Source of the DNA: Gemmatimonadota bacterium
Lineage (GTDB): Bacteria; Gemmatimonadota; Gemmatimonadetes; Gemmatimonadales; GWC2-71-9
Assembly: GCA_016209985.1 (NCBI GenBank)
Contig: JACQVB010000199.1
Span: 1-41,974 of the forward strand
DNA length: 41,974 bases
Reading direction: 5' to 3'
Numbering within the stretch: the first letter of the stretch is position 1; every line of letters begins with the position of its first letter. Both the position numbers and the translations under genes were made by a program. Shown piece after piece: positions 10,968 through 19,579 of the stretch. The notes under the pieces were generated by a model, which was not told the origin of the DNA, did not search any database, and worked only from the letters and a program-made list of their open reading frames with translations.

Positions 10968-12095
10968 ATGGTCCTTCTCCACGTCCTCGCCCCCGGTGAC
11001 ATCGGCGGGCTCGAGCGTGTGGTGCAGGCGCTCGCGATCGGCATGCAGGAACGGGGAATGGAGGTCCATGTGGCCGCCATCCTCGATCGGCCGGGCGACC
11101 ACTTCATGTTCGGAGCGTTGCGGGATGCCGGTGTCGCGGTTCATCCGATCCCGCTGCCCCCTCGCGCCTACCGGACGGAACGCGCGAGCATCGGGGCGCT
11201 CTGCCGCCGAATCCGGCCCGACATCGTGCATACGCACGGGTATCGCGCCGACGTCGTCGACGCTCCGGCCGCCCGGCGAATCGGGATTCCCACCGTGACG
11301 ACGCTCCACGGGTTCACCGGCGGGAGCTGGAAGAATCGCGCCTACCTGCTGCTCCAGAGAATGTCCTTGCGCCGTTTTGACCTGGTCGTCGCGGTCGCCC
11401 GCGCTCAGCTCCGCGAGCTGGCCCATGCTGGTATTCCGGCCGCGCGGGTGCGGGTCGTGCCCAACGCGTGGTGGCCGGATGACGATCCGTTCGATCGCGA
11501 AACCGCCCGCCGCCGGCTGGGAATACCGCCCGGCTCCTTTCACCTGGGGTGGGTCGGTCGGCTGAGTTGGGAGAAAGCCCCGGAGGTGTTTCTGGATGCC
11601 GCCGCGCGCCTGCGGCCCCTGCCGCTCCGGATCTCTGTAATCGGCGACGGTCCCGAGCGCGCGACACTCGAGGAGCGCGCCAGACAACTCAGACTGCAGA
11701 GTCGCGTCGTGTGGTGGGGGACGCTCGCCCGCGCCAGCCGGTTCTTTCCGGCGTTCGATGCCTTCGTGCTGAGCTCGCGGACCGAGGGAACGCCGATCGT
11801 GCTGTTCGAGGCGATGCGTGCGGCTGTCCCCATCGTCGCGACCGCGGTGGGCGGAGTGCCGGATATGGTGTCACCGCAGGAGGCGCTCCTGGTGCCGCCC
11901 GACGACCCTGCCGCCCTCGCCGGCGCGATCGAGTCGGTGCATCACGATCCCACTACCGCGGCGGCGCGGGCATCGCGTGCCGCAGAGCGGCTCCGGCACT
12001 ACGATGCCCGCGAGTGGATCGAGCGCTACGCGGCACTCTATGAGGCGGTGCGGCGTCCCCACCGGGCCGACCGGCTGATGCAGGACGCCGTATGA
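10968..12095 (+). CDS. glycosyltransferase family 4 (GT-B), paralogue of the gene at 5084
   Basis: A 375-residue GT4 enzyme starting MVLLHVLAPGDIGGLERV four bases after the preceding stop. It shares GGLERVVQALAIG, PDIVHTHGYRADVVD, VPNAWWPDD and GWVGRLSWEKAPE with the minus-strand GT4 of this locus. The donor-binding signature is TEGTPIVLFEAMRAAVP. The two enzymes look like products of one duplication now facing apart in the two divergent operons, probably adding different sugars of the same repeat unit. Its TGA overlaps the next ATG by 4 bp. Confidence 0.92.
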   Translation: MVLLHVLAPGDIGGLERVVQALAIGMQERGMEVHVAAILDRPGDHFMFGALRDAGVAVHPIPLPPRAYRTERASIGALCRRIRPDIVHTHGYRADVVDAPAARRIGIPTVTTLHGFTGGSWKNRAYLLLQRMSLRRFDLVVAVARAQLRELAHAGIPAARVRVVPNAWWPDDDPFDRETARRRLGIPPGSFHLGWVGRLSWEKAPEVFLDAAARLRPLPLRISVIGDGPERATLEERARQLRLQSRVVWWGTLARASRFFPAFDAFVLSSRTEGTPIVLFEAMRAAVPIVATAVGGVPDMVSPQEALLVPPDDPAALAGAIESVHHDPTTAAARASRAAERLRHYDAREWIERYAALYEAVRRPHRADRLMQDAV

Positions 12096-13273
12096 ACGAG
12101 CAGCTCGTGGGCGTCCTCGCGGGAACGACCGCGCTCGCCGTCTACACCTACGCCGGCTATCCCGCCATCCTCGAGATCGCCGGCCGGCGCCGCGTGGCTC
12201 GCCGTCCCGCCCCCGAGGTTACCGATTGGCCGTCCGTCAGCATCGTGATCCCGGCGTACAACGAGGCCGCGGTGATCGGCCGAACGTTGACCCGTCTCCT
12301 CCAGGCGGACTATCCGCCGGATCGCCGCCAGATCATCGTGATCTCCGACGCCTCGACCGACGGCACCGACGACATCGTGCGCTCGTTTGCGGAGCGCGGC
12401 GTCGAGCTGATGCGGATGAACACCCGGGGCGGGAAGACCCGGAACGAAAACGCCGTCATTCCACTGCTGCGCGGCGAGATCATCATGAACACCGACGCCG
12501 CCATGCAGATTCATCCCCAGGCCATCAAGGCGCTGGTTGGGGCGATGGCGGACCCTACGGTCGGGGTCGCTTCGGGGCGGGATGTGAGCGTCGGGTCCGC
12601 CACCGACGAGGGCAAGAACGCCGAAGGGGCGTACGTCGGCTATGAAATGTGGGTCCGCGATCTGGAAACCCGGCTGCACGGCATCGTGGGCGCTTCGGGA
12701 TGTCTCTACGCGATCCGCGCCGATCTCCACCGCCACAAGGTCCGCGACGACCTGAGCCGCGATTTCGCCGCGGCGCTCACCGCGCGCGAAGCCGGCTTCC
12801 GGGCGGTCTCCGTGCCCGAGGCGATCTGCTACGTGCCGCGCACGTCGTCATTGCACCGCGAATACCACCGCAAGGTCCGGACGATCGACCGCGGATTGTC
12901 CACGCTCGGCACCAGATACTACCTCCTCAACCCGTTCCGCTATGGCGGGTTCGCCTGGATGCTGTGGAGCCACAAGCTCTGCCGCTGGCTGCTGCCCTGG
13001 GTGATGGTGGTCGCGATGGCGGCGCTCTTCCGGCTGGCACTGACCGAGACATGGGCGAGGTGGCTCACGGCGGCCGGCCTCGCCACCTGCCTCCTGGCCG
13101 TGATTGGCTGGTTTTGGCCGGAGGAAAAGCGCCTGCCGAAGATGCTCGCCCTGCCGACGTTCGCCGTTCTCGGGAACGTGGCGGTGATACACGCCTGGCT
13201 CCGCACGTTGGGGGGCAGAGGCACACCGGTCTGGGAGCCGACCCGCCGCCCCGCAGACAGCACGACAGTCTGA
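12092..13273 (+). CDS. membrane glycosyltransferase family 2 (GT-A)
   Basis: A 393-residue processive-type or membrane-anchored GT2. One N-terminal membrane segment (about 5-25) precedes the GT-A domain: PSVSIVIPAYNEA, VISDASTDGTDDIV, the metal-binding-region NTDA (IIMNTDAAM) and a later DDLSRDFAAAL acid site. HREYHRKVRTIDRGL stands at the position of the acceptor-binding arginine motif. Three further hydrophobic helices close the protein (about 290-370). It would form a glycosidic bond at the inner membrane, consistent with EPS assembly. Last gene of the plus-strand operon and convergent with the sugar transferase. Confidence 0.9.
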   Translation: MNEQLVGVLAGTTALAVYTYAGYPAILEIAGRRRVARRPAPEVTDWPSVSIVIPAYNEAAVIGRTLTRLLQADYPPDRRQIIVISDASTDGTDDIVRSFAERGVELMRMNTRGGKTRNENAVIPLLRGEIIMNTDAAMQIHPQAIKALVGAMADPTVGVASGRDVSVGSATDEGKNAEGAYVGYEMWVRDLETRLHGIVGASGCLYAIRADLHRHKVRDDLSRDFAAALTAREAGFRAVSVPEAICYVPRTSSLHREYHRKVRTIDRGLSTLGTRYYLLNPFRYGGFAWMLWSHKLCRWLLPWVMVVAMAALFRLALTETWARWLTAAGLATCLLAVIGWFWPEEKRLPKMLALPTFAVLGNVAVIHAWLRTLGGRGTPVWEPTRRPADSTTV

Positions 13274-13382
13274 GGGAAGAGGGAAGAGTAAAGCCCCCGT
13301 GGGAAGATCTGCTCCCATGGGGGCCGTTCGCCTCAAGGGAGGAGTTTACTCTTCCCTTTTCCCTCTTCCCTCTGTTTTCTTT
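13274..13382. repeat. self-complementary intergenic element, copy A
   Basis: Between convergent stops lies a nested inverted repeat. The outer arms GGGAAGAGTAAA (13281-13292) and TTTACTCTTCCC (13345-13356) pair perfectly and continue into GGGAAGA/TCTTCCC tandem units. The inner hairpin GCCCCCGTGGGA (13293-13304) pairs with TCCCATGGGGGC (13313-13324), with one G-T pair and an 8-base loop. It probably serves as a bidirectional terminator. A near-identical core recurs at 14281. Confidence 0.85.
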
Positions 13383-14108
13383 CTACCAGCCCCTCTTCCT
13401 TCCCAGCATCACCGGCACTGTTTGCAGCATGATCCAGAGATCCTCGATGGTCGACTGCCGGCTGATGTACTGAAGGTCCAGCGCGACCTTGCGGCGCACG
13501 TCGGCCAGGGTGCGATCGTAACAGAGATTGATCTGCGCCAGGCCCGTGATCCCCGGCAACACCCGCTGCCGTTGTTGATACCGTCCGATGCGTCCACGAA
13601 GATTGAGCAGGATGTTCGGCTGCTCCGGCCGGGGTCCCACCACGTTCATGTCCCCCTGCAGGACATTGAAAAGCTGGGGAAGCTCGTCCAGCCGGACCCG
13701 GCGCAGGATGCGTCCGACAGGAGTGATTCTCGCGTCGTCGGGCCGCGCCCAGGTCTGCTCGACCCGCGCGGCGGTATCGACCTGCATCGTGCGGAACTTG
13801 TAGATCGTGAACGGGGTCCCGCCGTAATCGAAATGCCGCCGCGTGTTGGTCCCGATGCGTCCCGGCGAGCGCCGGTCGATGCCGATGCGGACCTGCCGGT
13901 AAAGAACCGGACCCCGAGACGTGAGCTTGATCAGGATCGCGATCACCAGCATCAACGGCGAGAGAAGGACGAGGCCTGTCACGGCCGCGAACACATTCAA
14001 GGCGCGTCGTGCGAATCCGTCCAGCCATTGGATGATCGAGCTGGTTCGCTCCGCCTCTGCCGCCTTCGACTTCGGTTGTCCGCGCTCAAGCCGCAGCGAT
14101 ACTGCCAT
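13383..14108 (-). CDS. undecaprenyl-phosphate sugar-1-phosphate transferase (EPS initiation)
   Basis: A 241-residue bacterial sugar transferase, the enzyme that puts the first sugar phosphate on the lipid carrier. ATG 14108 has GGAGGAGAG just upstream. One membrane helix (ALNVFAAVTGLVLLSPLMLV) precedes the catalytic domain with RQVRIG, TIYKFRTMQVDTA, DELPQLFNVLQGDMNVVGPRPEQP (stated in pieces: DELPQL, GDMNVVGPRPE) and LPGITGLAQIN. It is the short form lacking the four-helix and CoA-binding-like N-terminal part of WcaJ/WbaP. It stands alone between two repeat elements and may have its own promoter near 14229-14244. Confidence 0.93.
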   Translation of the reverse strand: MAVSLRLERGQPKSKAAEAERTSSIIQWLDGFARRALNVFAAVTGLVLLSPLMLVIAILIKLTSRGPVLYRQVRIGIDRRSPGRIGTNTRRHFDYGGTPFTIYKFRTMQVDTAARVEQTWARPDDARITPVGRILRRVRLDELPQLFNVLQGDMNVVGPRPEQPNILLNLRGRIGRYQQRQRVLPGITGLAQINLCYDRTLADVRRKVALDLQYISRQSTIEDLWIMLQTVPVMLGRKRGW

Positions 14109-14228
14109 CTCTCCTCCACCGCCCACCGGTTCACACGCGGGGAAGGCAAGCGCCATGCGCAGGAGAGCATTCGTCGCTCGGAGTGTAAGTGATTGAGCTC
14201 CAAGGTGTTTGGGGCGCGCTCGAGGTCG

Positions 14229-14244
14229 TGCAGTCGGACTGCCA
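14229..14244 (-). promoter_or_regulatory. candidate sigma-54 promoter of the sugar transferase
   Basis: Leftward TGGCAGTCCGACTGCA has GG and GC separated by 10 bp, with TGGCA and TGCA matching the -24/-12 consensus. Predicted start is near 14218, about 110 bp before the ATG. The -24 half is inside a perfect 12-bp palindrome TGCCACGTGGCA (14240-14251), which could itself be an operator. It is supported by the sigma-54 regulator encoded 1 kb away, but remains a sequence match only. Confidence 0.45.
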
Positions 14245-14280
14245 CGTGGCAAGGCGACGGCGAATGTGGGCGGGTTGAGA

Positions 14281-14393
14281 CAGGGAAGAGGGAAGGGGGA
14301 AGAGGGAAGAGTAAGGCCCCCGTGGGAAGATCCGCTCCCATGGGGGCCGTCGCGTCAAGGGAGGGATTCTTGCTCTTCCCTCTTCCCTCTTCC
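14281..14393. repeat. self-complementary intergenic element, copy B
   Basis: Second copy of the element at 13274, in the same orientation, at the 3' end of the histidine kinase gene. About 55 bp of core (14316-14370) matches copy A with a handful of changes, including the inner hairpin CCCCCGTGGGA / TCCCATGGGGG. The outer arms are again GGGAAGA-type tandem units on the left and TCTTCCC units on the right (14374-14394), but with a different repeat number. Confidence 0.85.
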
Positions 14394-15206
14394 CTATCTT
14401 GCCGGTGGCAACTCGATCTCGAAGTGGAACCGCGTGCCCCGGTTGGACGAGGTCTCGGCTTTCAGCTCGGAACCCATGGCCGATACCAGCTTGTGCGAGA
14501 TTGCCAGCCCGAGGCCGGAGCTCGAGAAATGACCGCGATCTTGCTCGTGGCTGCTGTGGAAGGGCTCGAAGAGATGGGCCATTTCTTCCGGCTCGATTCC
14601 CCGTCCGGTGTCCCGCACCGAGAACTCCATCCGGCTGCCACCCACCGGCCGTGCGGAAATCGTGACCGAGCCCTGATCGGTGTTCTTGACGGCGTTAGTC
14701 GCGAGGTTCAGCAACACCCGGCTCAGCGCGCGGGGGAATCCGAGCCGTTGATCGGGCTCGGCAGATTCGATCTGAAGCTGAAGACCCCGGACTTCCACCA
14801 TCGGGCGAACCATGTCCCGAACAGTGGCCAGGATTTCCGCCATCGAGAACCGCAGCGGCGTGCCTTCCACCAGCCGGTCCCCGGCCCGCGCCAGCTCGAT
14901 GACATCGCTGGCAGTGGCGCACAGGCAGAGCGCGGCGCTGTAGATCAGACGCAGCTGCCGCTGTTGCGTAGTGCTGACCGGCCCGCTTTGTCCTGACTGG
15001 AGCAACTCGGCGAGGGAAATGATGGATGTCAGCGGCGAGCGCAGATCGTGGGCCATCTCCACCACCAGATCGACTTCCCGCTCGCGCAGCAGACCCGGTC
15101 GCAGCGGATCGTCCTTCCGATCGTACCGCCCCGGCAGCAGCAGCCGGGCGGCGGCGTCTGCCTTGTCGTTCGTCACCGTCTGGATCTGCATCTCATTTGC
15201 TCCCAT
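14394..15206 (-). CDS. soluble sensor histidine kinase, partner of the sigma-54 response regulator
   Basis: A 270-residue histidine kinase with no membrane segment and no recognisable sensor domain. The phospho-accepting His53 lies in EMAHDLRSPLTS. The ATPase domain shows the N-box (Asn171 in NLATNAVKNT), G1 DTGRGI (199-204), LFEPF and G2 SSGLGLAI (229-236). It is translationally coupled to the regulator gene upstream: ATG 15206 overlaps its stop by 14 bp, and a second ATG at 15191 with GGGAG 9 bp before it is an equally good start. A kinase plus sigma-54 regulator next to EPS genes matches the PrsK/PrsR arrangement of exosortase-A loci, although PrsK is larger and membrane-bound. Confidence 0.9.
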   Translation of the reverse strand: MGANEMQIQTVTNDKADAAARLLLPGRYDRKDDPLRPGLLREREVDLVVEMAHDLRSPLTSIISLAELLQSGQSGPVSTTQQRQLRLIYSAALCLCATASDVIELARAGDRLVEGTPLRFSMAEILATVRDMVRPMVEVRGLQLQIESAEPDQRLGFPRALSRVLLNLATNAVKNTDQGSVTISARPVGGSRMEFSVRDTGRGIEPEEMAHLFEPFHSSHEQDRGHFSSSGLGLAISHKLVSAMGSELKAETSSNRGTRFHFEIELPPAR

Positions 15207-16809
15207 GGGTTCCGTCGTGTTCGCCGGCGGGGCCGGCAGCCGCCGCCGTATCGCGAGACACCAGCCAGGCTGCGCTGTGACTGCGCTGCAGTCCGTGACG
15301 CTCCATCAGCCGGTAGAGCGTGGTCCGGTCCACTCCTGCGATCCGTGCGGCCTTCGACATGTTGCCGCCGGCGCGATTGATCAACCAGGTCAGGTACTGG
15401 CGTTCGAATTGCGCGATGACCCGGTCGCGCGCCGCGTGGTAGCTCTCGCCCAGTGCCGTGGAGATCATGGCGTCCGAGCCGAGCTCGCTCGGTAGTCCGG
15501 GGCCGGCCGCGAGGGCCAGCTGCTCCGGACCGATCTCCGAGCCCGGGTCCACCAGGACCACGGTGTGCTCGATGACGTTCTGCAGCTCCCGGACGTTTCC
15601 CCGCCAGGGATGGGCACTGAGGGCGCGCAATGCCGCATCCGTGAACGCCGGCATCGGCGTGCCTTTACGACGGTGCCGCGCCCAGTACGACCGGAGGAAA
15701 TGCTCGGCTAGCGGCGTGATGTCTTCGGGGCGCTCGCGTAGCGGCGGCACCCGCAGAGGCACCACCCGGAGGCGGTAGTAGAGGTCGTCGCGAAGATTGC
15801 CCGACCGCATGGCCGCGTCGGGGTCGCCATTGGTAGCCGCGATGATCCGCACGTTGACGACCGCGTCCGTCCCTTCGCTGCCCACCCGGCGCACGACCCC
15901 GTCCTGGATGACCCGCAGCAGCTTCGCCTGGATGGTCTTCGGCATTTCCAGCAGTTCGTCCAGGAACAGCGTGCCCCCGCTGGCGGTCTCGAACAGGCCG
16001 GGTTTGTCGCGAACGGCGCCGGTGAAGGCGCCCTTGCGATGTCCGAACATCTCGGACTCGAGGAGCGTCTCCGGCATCGCGGCGCAGTTGATCGCGACGA
16101 AGGGCCGACTGGAACGGCGACTATGCTGGTGAATGAAGCGCGCAATCAGCTCCTTGCCGCTCCCGCTCTCGCCGGTGATGAACACCGAAGCGTCGGTCGG
16201 CGCCACCTTGCGCGCCAGCGCGATGACTTCGTTGAACATGGGCGAGGAGCCCAGCATGGTGAGTTTTTCACCGGCCCCACCCTGCGGGCTGTCCAGCTGC
16301 ACATCCTGATCGCCTTTTTCCCGCGACACCAGCAGCGTGTGCGCCGCCCGGCCGATGAGGATCTGCAGGTGACTCGCCGAAAACGGCTTCGGCAGATAAT
16401 CCCAGGCGCCGTGCCGCAACGCTTCGATGCTCGACTCGAGACTGGGATTGCCCGTCATTACGACGACGATGGCATCACGGTTGGTGGAGAGCGCGGCCTT
16501 GAGCAGGTCCATTCCGCTCACCTGCGACATGTAGAGGTCGCACAAAACGATATCGAAAGGCCGGCGGCGAAGCAGCTCGAGCGCTTCCTGCCCCCGGCCC
16601 ATGGTCGTGACATCGTAGCCTTCACCCTGTAGCACGCTGGCGCAGCCTTCGCGCAAGGTGTGCTCGTCGTCTACGATGAGAATCTTGATGCCGGCGCGCG
16701 CCTCGCGTCCTACCGGCAGTGGGCGGACGACATCCCGCCCTGGTGTGCTTTCCGCACTCGCAGCGCGGGATTCTTCCGCTGACTGCTCTGATGTAATCGG
16801 TGTCGACAT
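15193..16809 (-). CDS. sigma-54-dependent response regulator (NtrC family)
   Basis: A 538-residue activator. The receiver domain (about 42-155) is intact: acidic pair Asp47-Asp48, phospho-acceptor Asp91 (VLCDLYMSQVSG) and Lys141 in DYLPKPF. The AAA+ domain has Walker A GESGSGKE (213-220), the sigma-54 contact loop GAFTGA (260-265) and Walker B GTLFLDE (279-285). A Fis-type helix-turn-helix (NMSKAARIAGVDRTTLYRLM) lies near the C terminus, followed by an extra tail of about 25 residues. ATG 16809 is chosen over upstream in-frame codons because residues before it are not protein-like. It should activate sigma-54 promoters of this locus; a candidate lies before the adjacent wzc gene. Confidence 0.94.
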   Translation of the reverse strand: MSTPITSEQSAEESRAASAESTPGRDVVRPLPVGREARAGIKILIVDDEHTLREGCASVLQGEGYDVTTMGRGQEALELLRRRPFDIVLCDLYMSQVSGMDLLKAALSTNRDAIVVVMTGNPSLESSIEALRHGAWDYLPKPFSASHLQILIGRAAHTLLVSREKGDQDVQLDSPQGGAGEKLTMLGSSPMFNEVIALARKVAPTDASVFITGESGSGKELIARFIHQHSRRSSRPFVAINCAAMPETLLESEMFGHRKGAFTGAVRDKPGLFETASGGTLFLDELLEMPKTIQAKLLRVIQDGVVRRVGSEGTDAVVNVRIIAATNGDPDAAMRSGNLRDDLYYRLRVVPLRVPPLRERPEDITPLAEHFLRSYWARHRRKGTPMPAFTDAALRALSAHPWRGNVRELQNVIEHTVVLVDPGSEIGPEQLALAAGPGLPSELGSDAMISTALGESYHAARDRVIAQFERQYLTWLINRAGGNMSKAARIAGVDRTTLYRLMERHGLQRSHSAAWLVSRDTAAAAGPAGEHDGTHGSK

Positions 16810-16863
16810 TTCCCTACAGCCCCCCTTTGCGGGCTGTCTAGAAGCAGGAACAGGGCCATAACG

Positions 16864-16972
16864 CTGCAGGCGCGCTATGCTGCGTGGAATCAACCACATG
16901 CGCATGGCTCGGCGATTTGACATCGGAAAACGCTGCACCATGCTGCCCCCAGTTTTCCACAATCGCTGCACT
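16864..16972. promoter_or_regulatory. cluster of GCTGC half-sites upstream of the wzc-like gene
   Basis: In the divergent region between the sigma-54 regulator and wzc, five GCTGC words occur within about 110 bp (as in AACGCTGCAG, TATGCTGCGT, AACGCTGCAC, CATGCTGCCC, ATCGCTGCAC), 40-150 bp upstream of the candidate -24/-12 element. This is the place where an enhancer-binding protein would sit. The spacing is irregular, and the assignment is a guess from position and repetition. Confidence 0.3.
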
Positions 16973-17007
16973 GTATTGCAACAACGTCGAACTACGCAAA
17001 AGCGGCG

Positions 17008-17023
17008 CGGTACCGGACTTGCA
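17008..17023 (+). promoter_or_regulatory. candidate sigma-54 promoter of the wzc-like gene
   Basis: CGGTACCGGACTTGCA carries GG (17009-17010) and GC (17021-17022) with the required 10-bp separation, a full TTGCA, and GG-AC in the -24 half (consensus TGGCAC). Predicted start near 17034, 35 bp before the ATG. The neighbouring divergent gene encodes a sigma-54 activator, which is the main supporting evidence. Confidence 0.5.
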
Positions 17024-17068
17024 AAGCCGCCCCCACGATCACGGCGCACTCAAAAACAAGGGCGAGCA

Positions 17069-19459
17069 ATGACGGTACATAACCTGCCTGCACGCGGTCC
17101 TTTCGGTTCGTTGCCGACGAACGATCTCAAACCGTCGGCTGATCTGACCTACGCAGTTCCCGTCGAAGAGGAACGCGAAGGCATCAACTGGGGGCGCGTC
17201 TTTCATGCGTTAAGACGCTACCAATGGCTCGTGCTCGCAGTCACGGTCTGCGGAGTCGGAGCCGGATTGCTCGCCACGCGCTTCGTAGCGGCGGATTACG
17301 CGGTGGAGTCCACGCTCTGGGTGGATCAACTGAGTCGCCGGACCGCCGGTGAAGTCAACCGCGGCCCGCTGCGCGGCGAATTCCTCGAGCCCGAGGGCTG
17401 GGTGGATCTGCTCAAGTCCTATCAGGTGCTCGACGCGGTGGTGCGCGATCTCAATCTGTTCCTCGAGCTGCGCTCTCCCTCCGATTCAGCGGTGATGAAA
17501 TCGTTGCGCCTGCGGGAGCAGTTCCGGCCCGGCGAGTATCGCTTCACCCTGAACGACAATGGAAAGAGCTGGGTACTGGCGAGCGAAGACGGCGTAGAGC
17601 TGGATCATGGAATGATCGGCGATTCGGTGGGAACCCGTCTCGGGTTCCTCTGGGTGCCCAGTGCGACCGCCGCCGTCCCGGGCCGGACCGTGGAGTTCCG
17701 GGTCGATACGCCCCGCGATGCGGCGACCCGCCTGGGCCGCCGGCTCGACGTGCATATGGACCCCGAAGGCAATTTCCTCAAGGTCAAGCTAGAGGGCACC
17801 AATCCCCGTCGTATCACCGAAATCGTGAATGCGGTGGTCAACCGCTACATCCTGATCGCGGCGGATTTGAAGCGCCAACGCCTGACCGAGGACAAGAAGA
17901 TCCTGGAAGAGCAGCTCCAGGACGCCAAGACCAAGCTGAGCGAGGCCGAGAACGCCTATCAGGGCTATCGAACTCAGACCATCACGCTGCCGGGAGACCG
18001 GGCGGCGGGGGGAGATCCCGCCGCCGACCGGATCGTAGGCCGGTTCTTCAATATGCAAGTCGACCGGGATCAGCTTCGCCGTGACCGCGAAGCCATTCAG
18101 CAGCTTCTGCGGCAGGGCGGGAATGGCGGTATTCCGACCACCGCACTCGCTTCCATCGAGTCGGTTCAGAAGGATCCCAATCTCTCCGCCGCGCTGAAGG
18201 AGCTGGCGGCCAAGCAGGCCGACCTGCGGTCGATGGAATACAAGTACAACGCGGAATACCCCGGGGTGAAGAAGCTCGCCGGCGAGATCGCCATCCTGGA
18301 GCACCAGACCATTCCGGCCCTCGGAGCGGGCCTGGTCCGGGAGCTGAGTGCGCGCGAGGCCGAGCTGAGCCAGCAGCTCACCCAGCAGTCAGGGAGCCTG
18401 CGCTCGATCCCCGCCCGCTCGATGGAAGAGGCCAGATTGCGTCGCGCCGCGCAGCTCGCGGAAGAGACCTACACCGGTTTGCAGCGGCGGTTTGAAGAGG
18501 CTCGCATCGAAGAAGCTTCCAGTACGCCCGACGTGCGGGTGCTCGATGCCGCGCTGACGCCGATCCGGCCCGCCAAGAACCGGGCCCCTCTCGTGGTGCT
18601 GGTGTTCTTGGTAGGCAGTCTGGGCCTGGCATCCACCGGCGCGGTCGTGCTCGACCGCCTGGATCCCCGGGTGCGCTATCCCGATCAGGTCTCCCGTGAC
18701 ATGGGACTCACCATTCTGGGTGCAGTCCCCCATCTCAAGACCCGCGGGGGCCAGTATCGCCTCTCGCGGGACGAAGCAGCCGAGGTGGTCGAAGCGTTGC
18801 GCGGAGTCTGCCTCAATCTGATCTATGCGCACGGCGGGGCCGGGCCGCTCCTCGTGACCGTGAGCAGTCCCGGCGCGGGCGATGGAAAATCGTTCCTCTG
18901 TGCCAACCTCGCGCTCACCTTCGCGGACGGCGGCCACCGCACCCTCCTGATCGACGCGGACCTGCGGCGCGGCGTGCTGCACCAGCGCTTCCGGGCCAGC
19001 CGGCGCCCCGGCCTCACTGACTGTCTCCGCGGGGAATCCCCCCTCGAATCGGTGATCCGCCCGACGCCTTTCGCCTCGCTCTCCTTCCTGCCCTGCGGCA
19101 GCCGGACCCACAGTGCTCCGGAGCTGCTCGGCTCCGCGGCCATGACCCGGCTCATGGAGCAGGTACGCGCGAATTATGACGTAGTGATCGTCGACAGTCC
19201 GCCGCTCTCGGCGGGCATCGACCCGTGCATTCTCGGCGCGCTCGCGGGCAATCTCCTGATGGTGCTGCGCACCGGTGTGAGTCACCGCGATCTGGCATCG
19301 GCCAAGCTGGAGATGTTGAACCGATTCCCGCTTCGCCTGCTCGGCGCCGTGCTCAATGACGTGCCGCCCACCGGTACCTACCGCTATTACTCGTACTACC
19401 TGCCCGGATACTCCGGTGAGGAAGAAGACAGCGAGAAGCGGCCGCGGGAGCTGGTTTAA
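17069..19459 (+). CDS. wzc: Wzc-like polysaccharide co-polymerase and tyrosine autokinase
   Basis: A 796-residue inner-membrane protein controlling EPS chain length and export. ATG 17069 follows AAGGGCGAG. Membrane helix 1 (YQWLVLAVTVCGVGAGLLAT, about 50-70) begins a Wzz-type periplasmic domain with a long coiled coil (about 270-500). Helix 2 (LVVLVFLVGSLGLASTGAVV) leads to a cytoplasmic BY-kinase: Walker A SSPGAGDGKS near residue 600, Walker A' LLIDADLRR and Walker B VVIVDSPP. The C terminus has a tyrosine cluster (YRYYSYYLPGY, six Tyr), the autophosphorylation tail. Kinase and co-polymerase parts are fused, as in proteobacterial Wzc. Probably sigma-54 controlled. Confidence 0.95.
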   Translation: MTVHNLPARGPFGSLPTNDLKPSADLTYAVPVEEEREGINWGRVFHALRRYQWLVLAVTVCGVGAGLLATRFVAADYAVESTLWVDQLSRRTAGEVNRGPLRGEFLEPEGWVDLLKSYQVLDAVVRDLNLFLELRSPSDSAVMKSLRLREQFRPGEYRFTLNDNGKSWVLASEDGVELDHGMIGDSVGTRLGFLWVPSATAAVPGRTVEFRVDTPRDAATRLGRRLDVHMDPEGNFLKVKLEGTNPRRITEIVNAVVNRYILIAADLKRQRLTEDKKILEEQLQDAKTKLSEAENAYQGYRTQTITLPGDRAAGGDPAADRIVGRFFNMQVDRDQLRRDREAIQQLLRQGGNGGIPTTALASIESVQKDPNLSAALKELAAKQADLRSMEYKYNAEYPGVKKLAGEIAILEHQTIPALGAGLVRELSAREAELSQQLTQQSGSLRSIPARSMEEARLRRAAQLAEETYTGLQRRFEEARIEEASSTPDVRVLDAALTPIRPAKNRAPLVVLVFLVGSLGLASTGAVVLDRLDPRVRYPDQVSRDMGLTILGAVPHLKTRGGQYRLSRDEAAEVVEALRGVCLNLIYAHGGAGPLLVTVSSPGAGDGKSFLCANLALTFADGGHRTLLIDADLRRGVLHQRFRASRRPGLTDCLRGESPLESVIRPTPFASLSFLPCGSRTHSAPELLGSAAMTRLMEQVRANYDVVIVDSPPLSAGIDPCILGALAGNLLMVLRTGVSHRDLASAKLEMLNRFPLRLLGAVLNDVPPTGTYRYYSYYLPGYSGEEEDSEKRPRELV

Positions 19460-19579
19460 GGGTGGTTTAAGGGTCGGTAAGAGTCGGTAAGAGTAAAGCG
19501 GCGGCCGAGGAAAAGATCTCGACCGCCCTTTCGCTTACCCTTACCGACCTTTACCGACTCTTACCGTCTCTTACCGACC
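19460..19579. repeat. self-complementary tandem-arm element between convergent genes
   Basis: The left arm has GGTAAGAGTC units (19475-19496) and the right arm about five TTACCGACTC-type 10-mers (19535-19580), complementary to the left arm. The inner hairpin GGCGGCCGAG / CTCGACCGCC has one mismatch and a short loop containing AAAAGAT. The architecture matches the elements at 13274 and 14281 (tandem outer arms, 10-12 bp inner stem, loop region with AAGATC), yet arm and stem sequences are different. A bidirectional terminator is the likely role. Confidence 0.8.
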
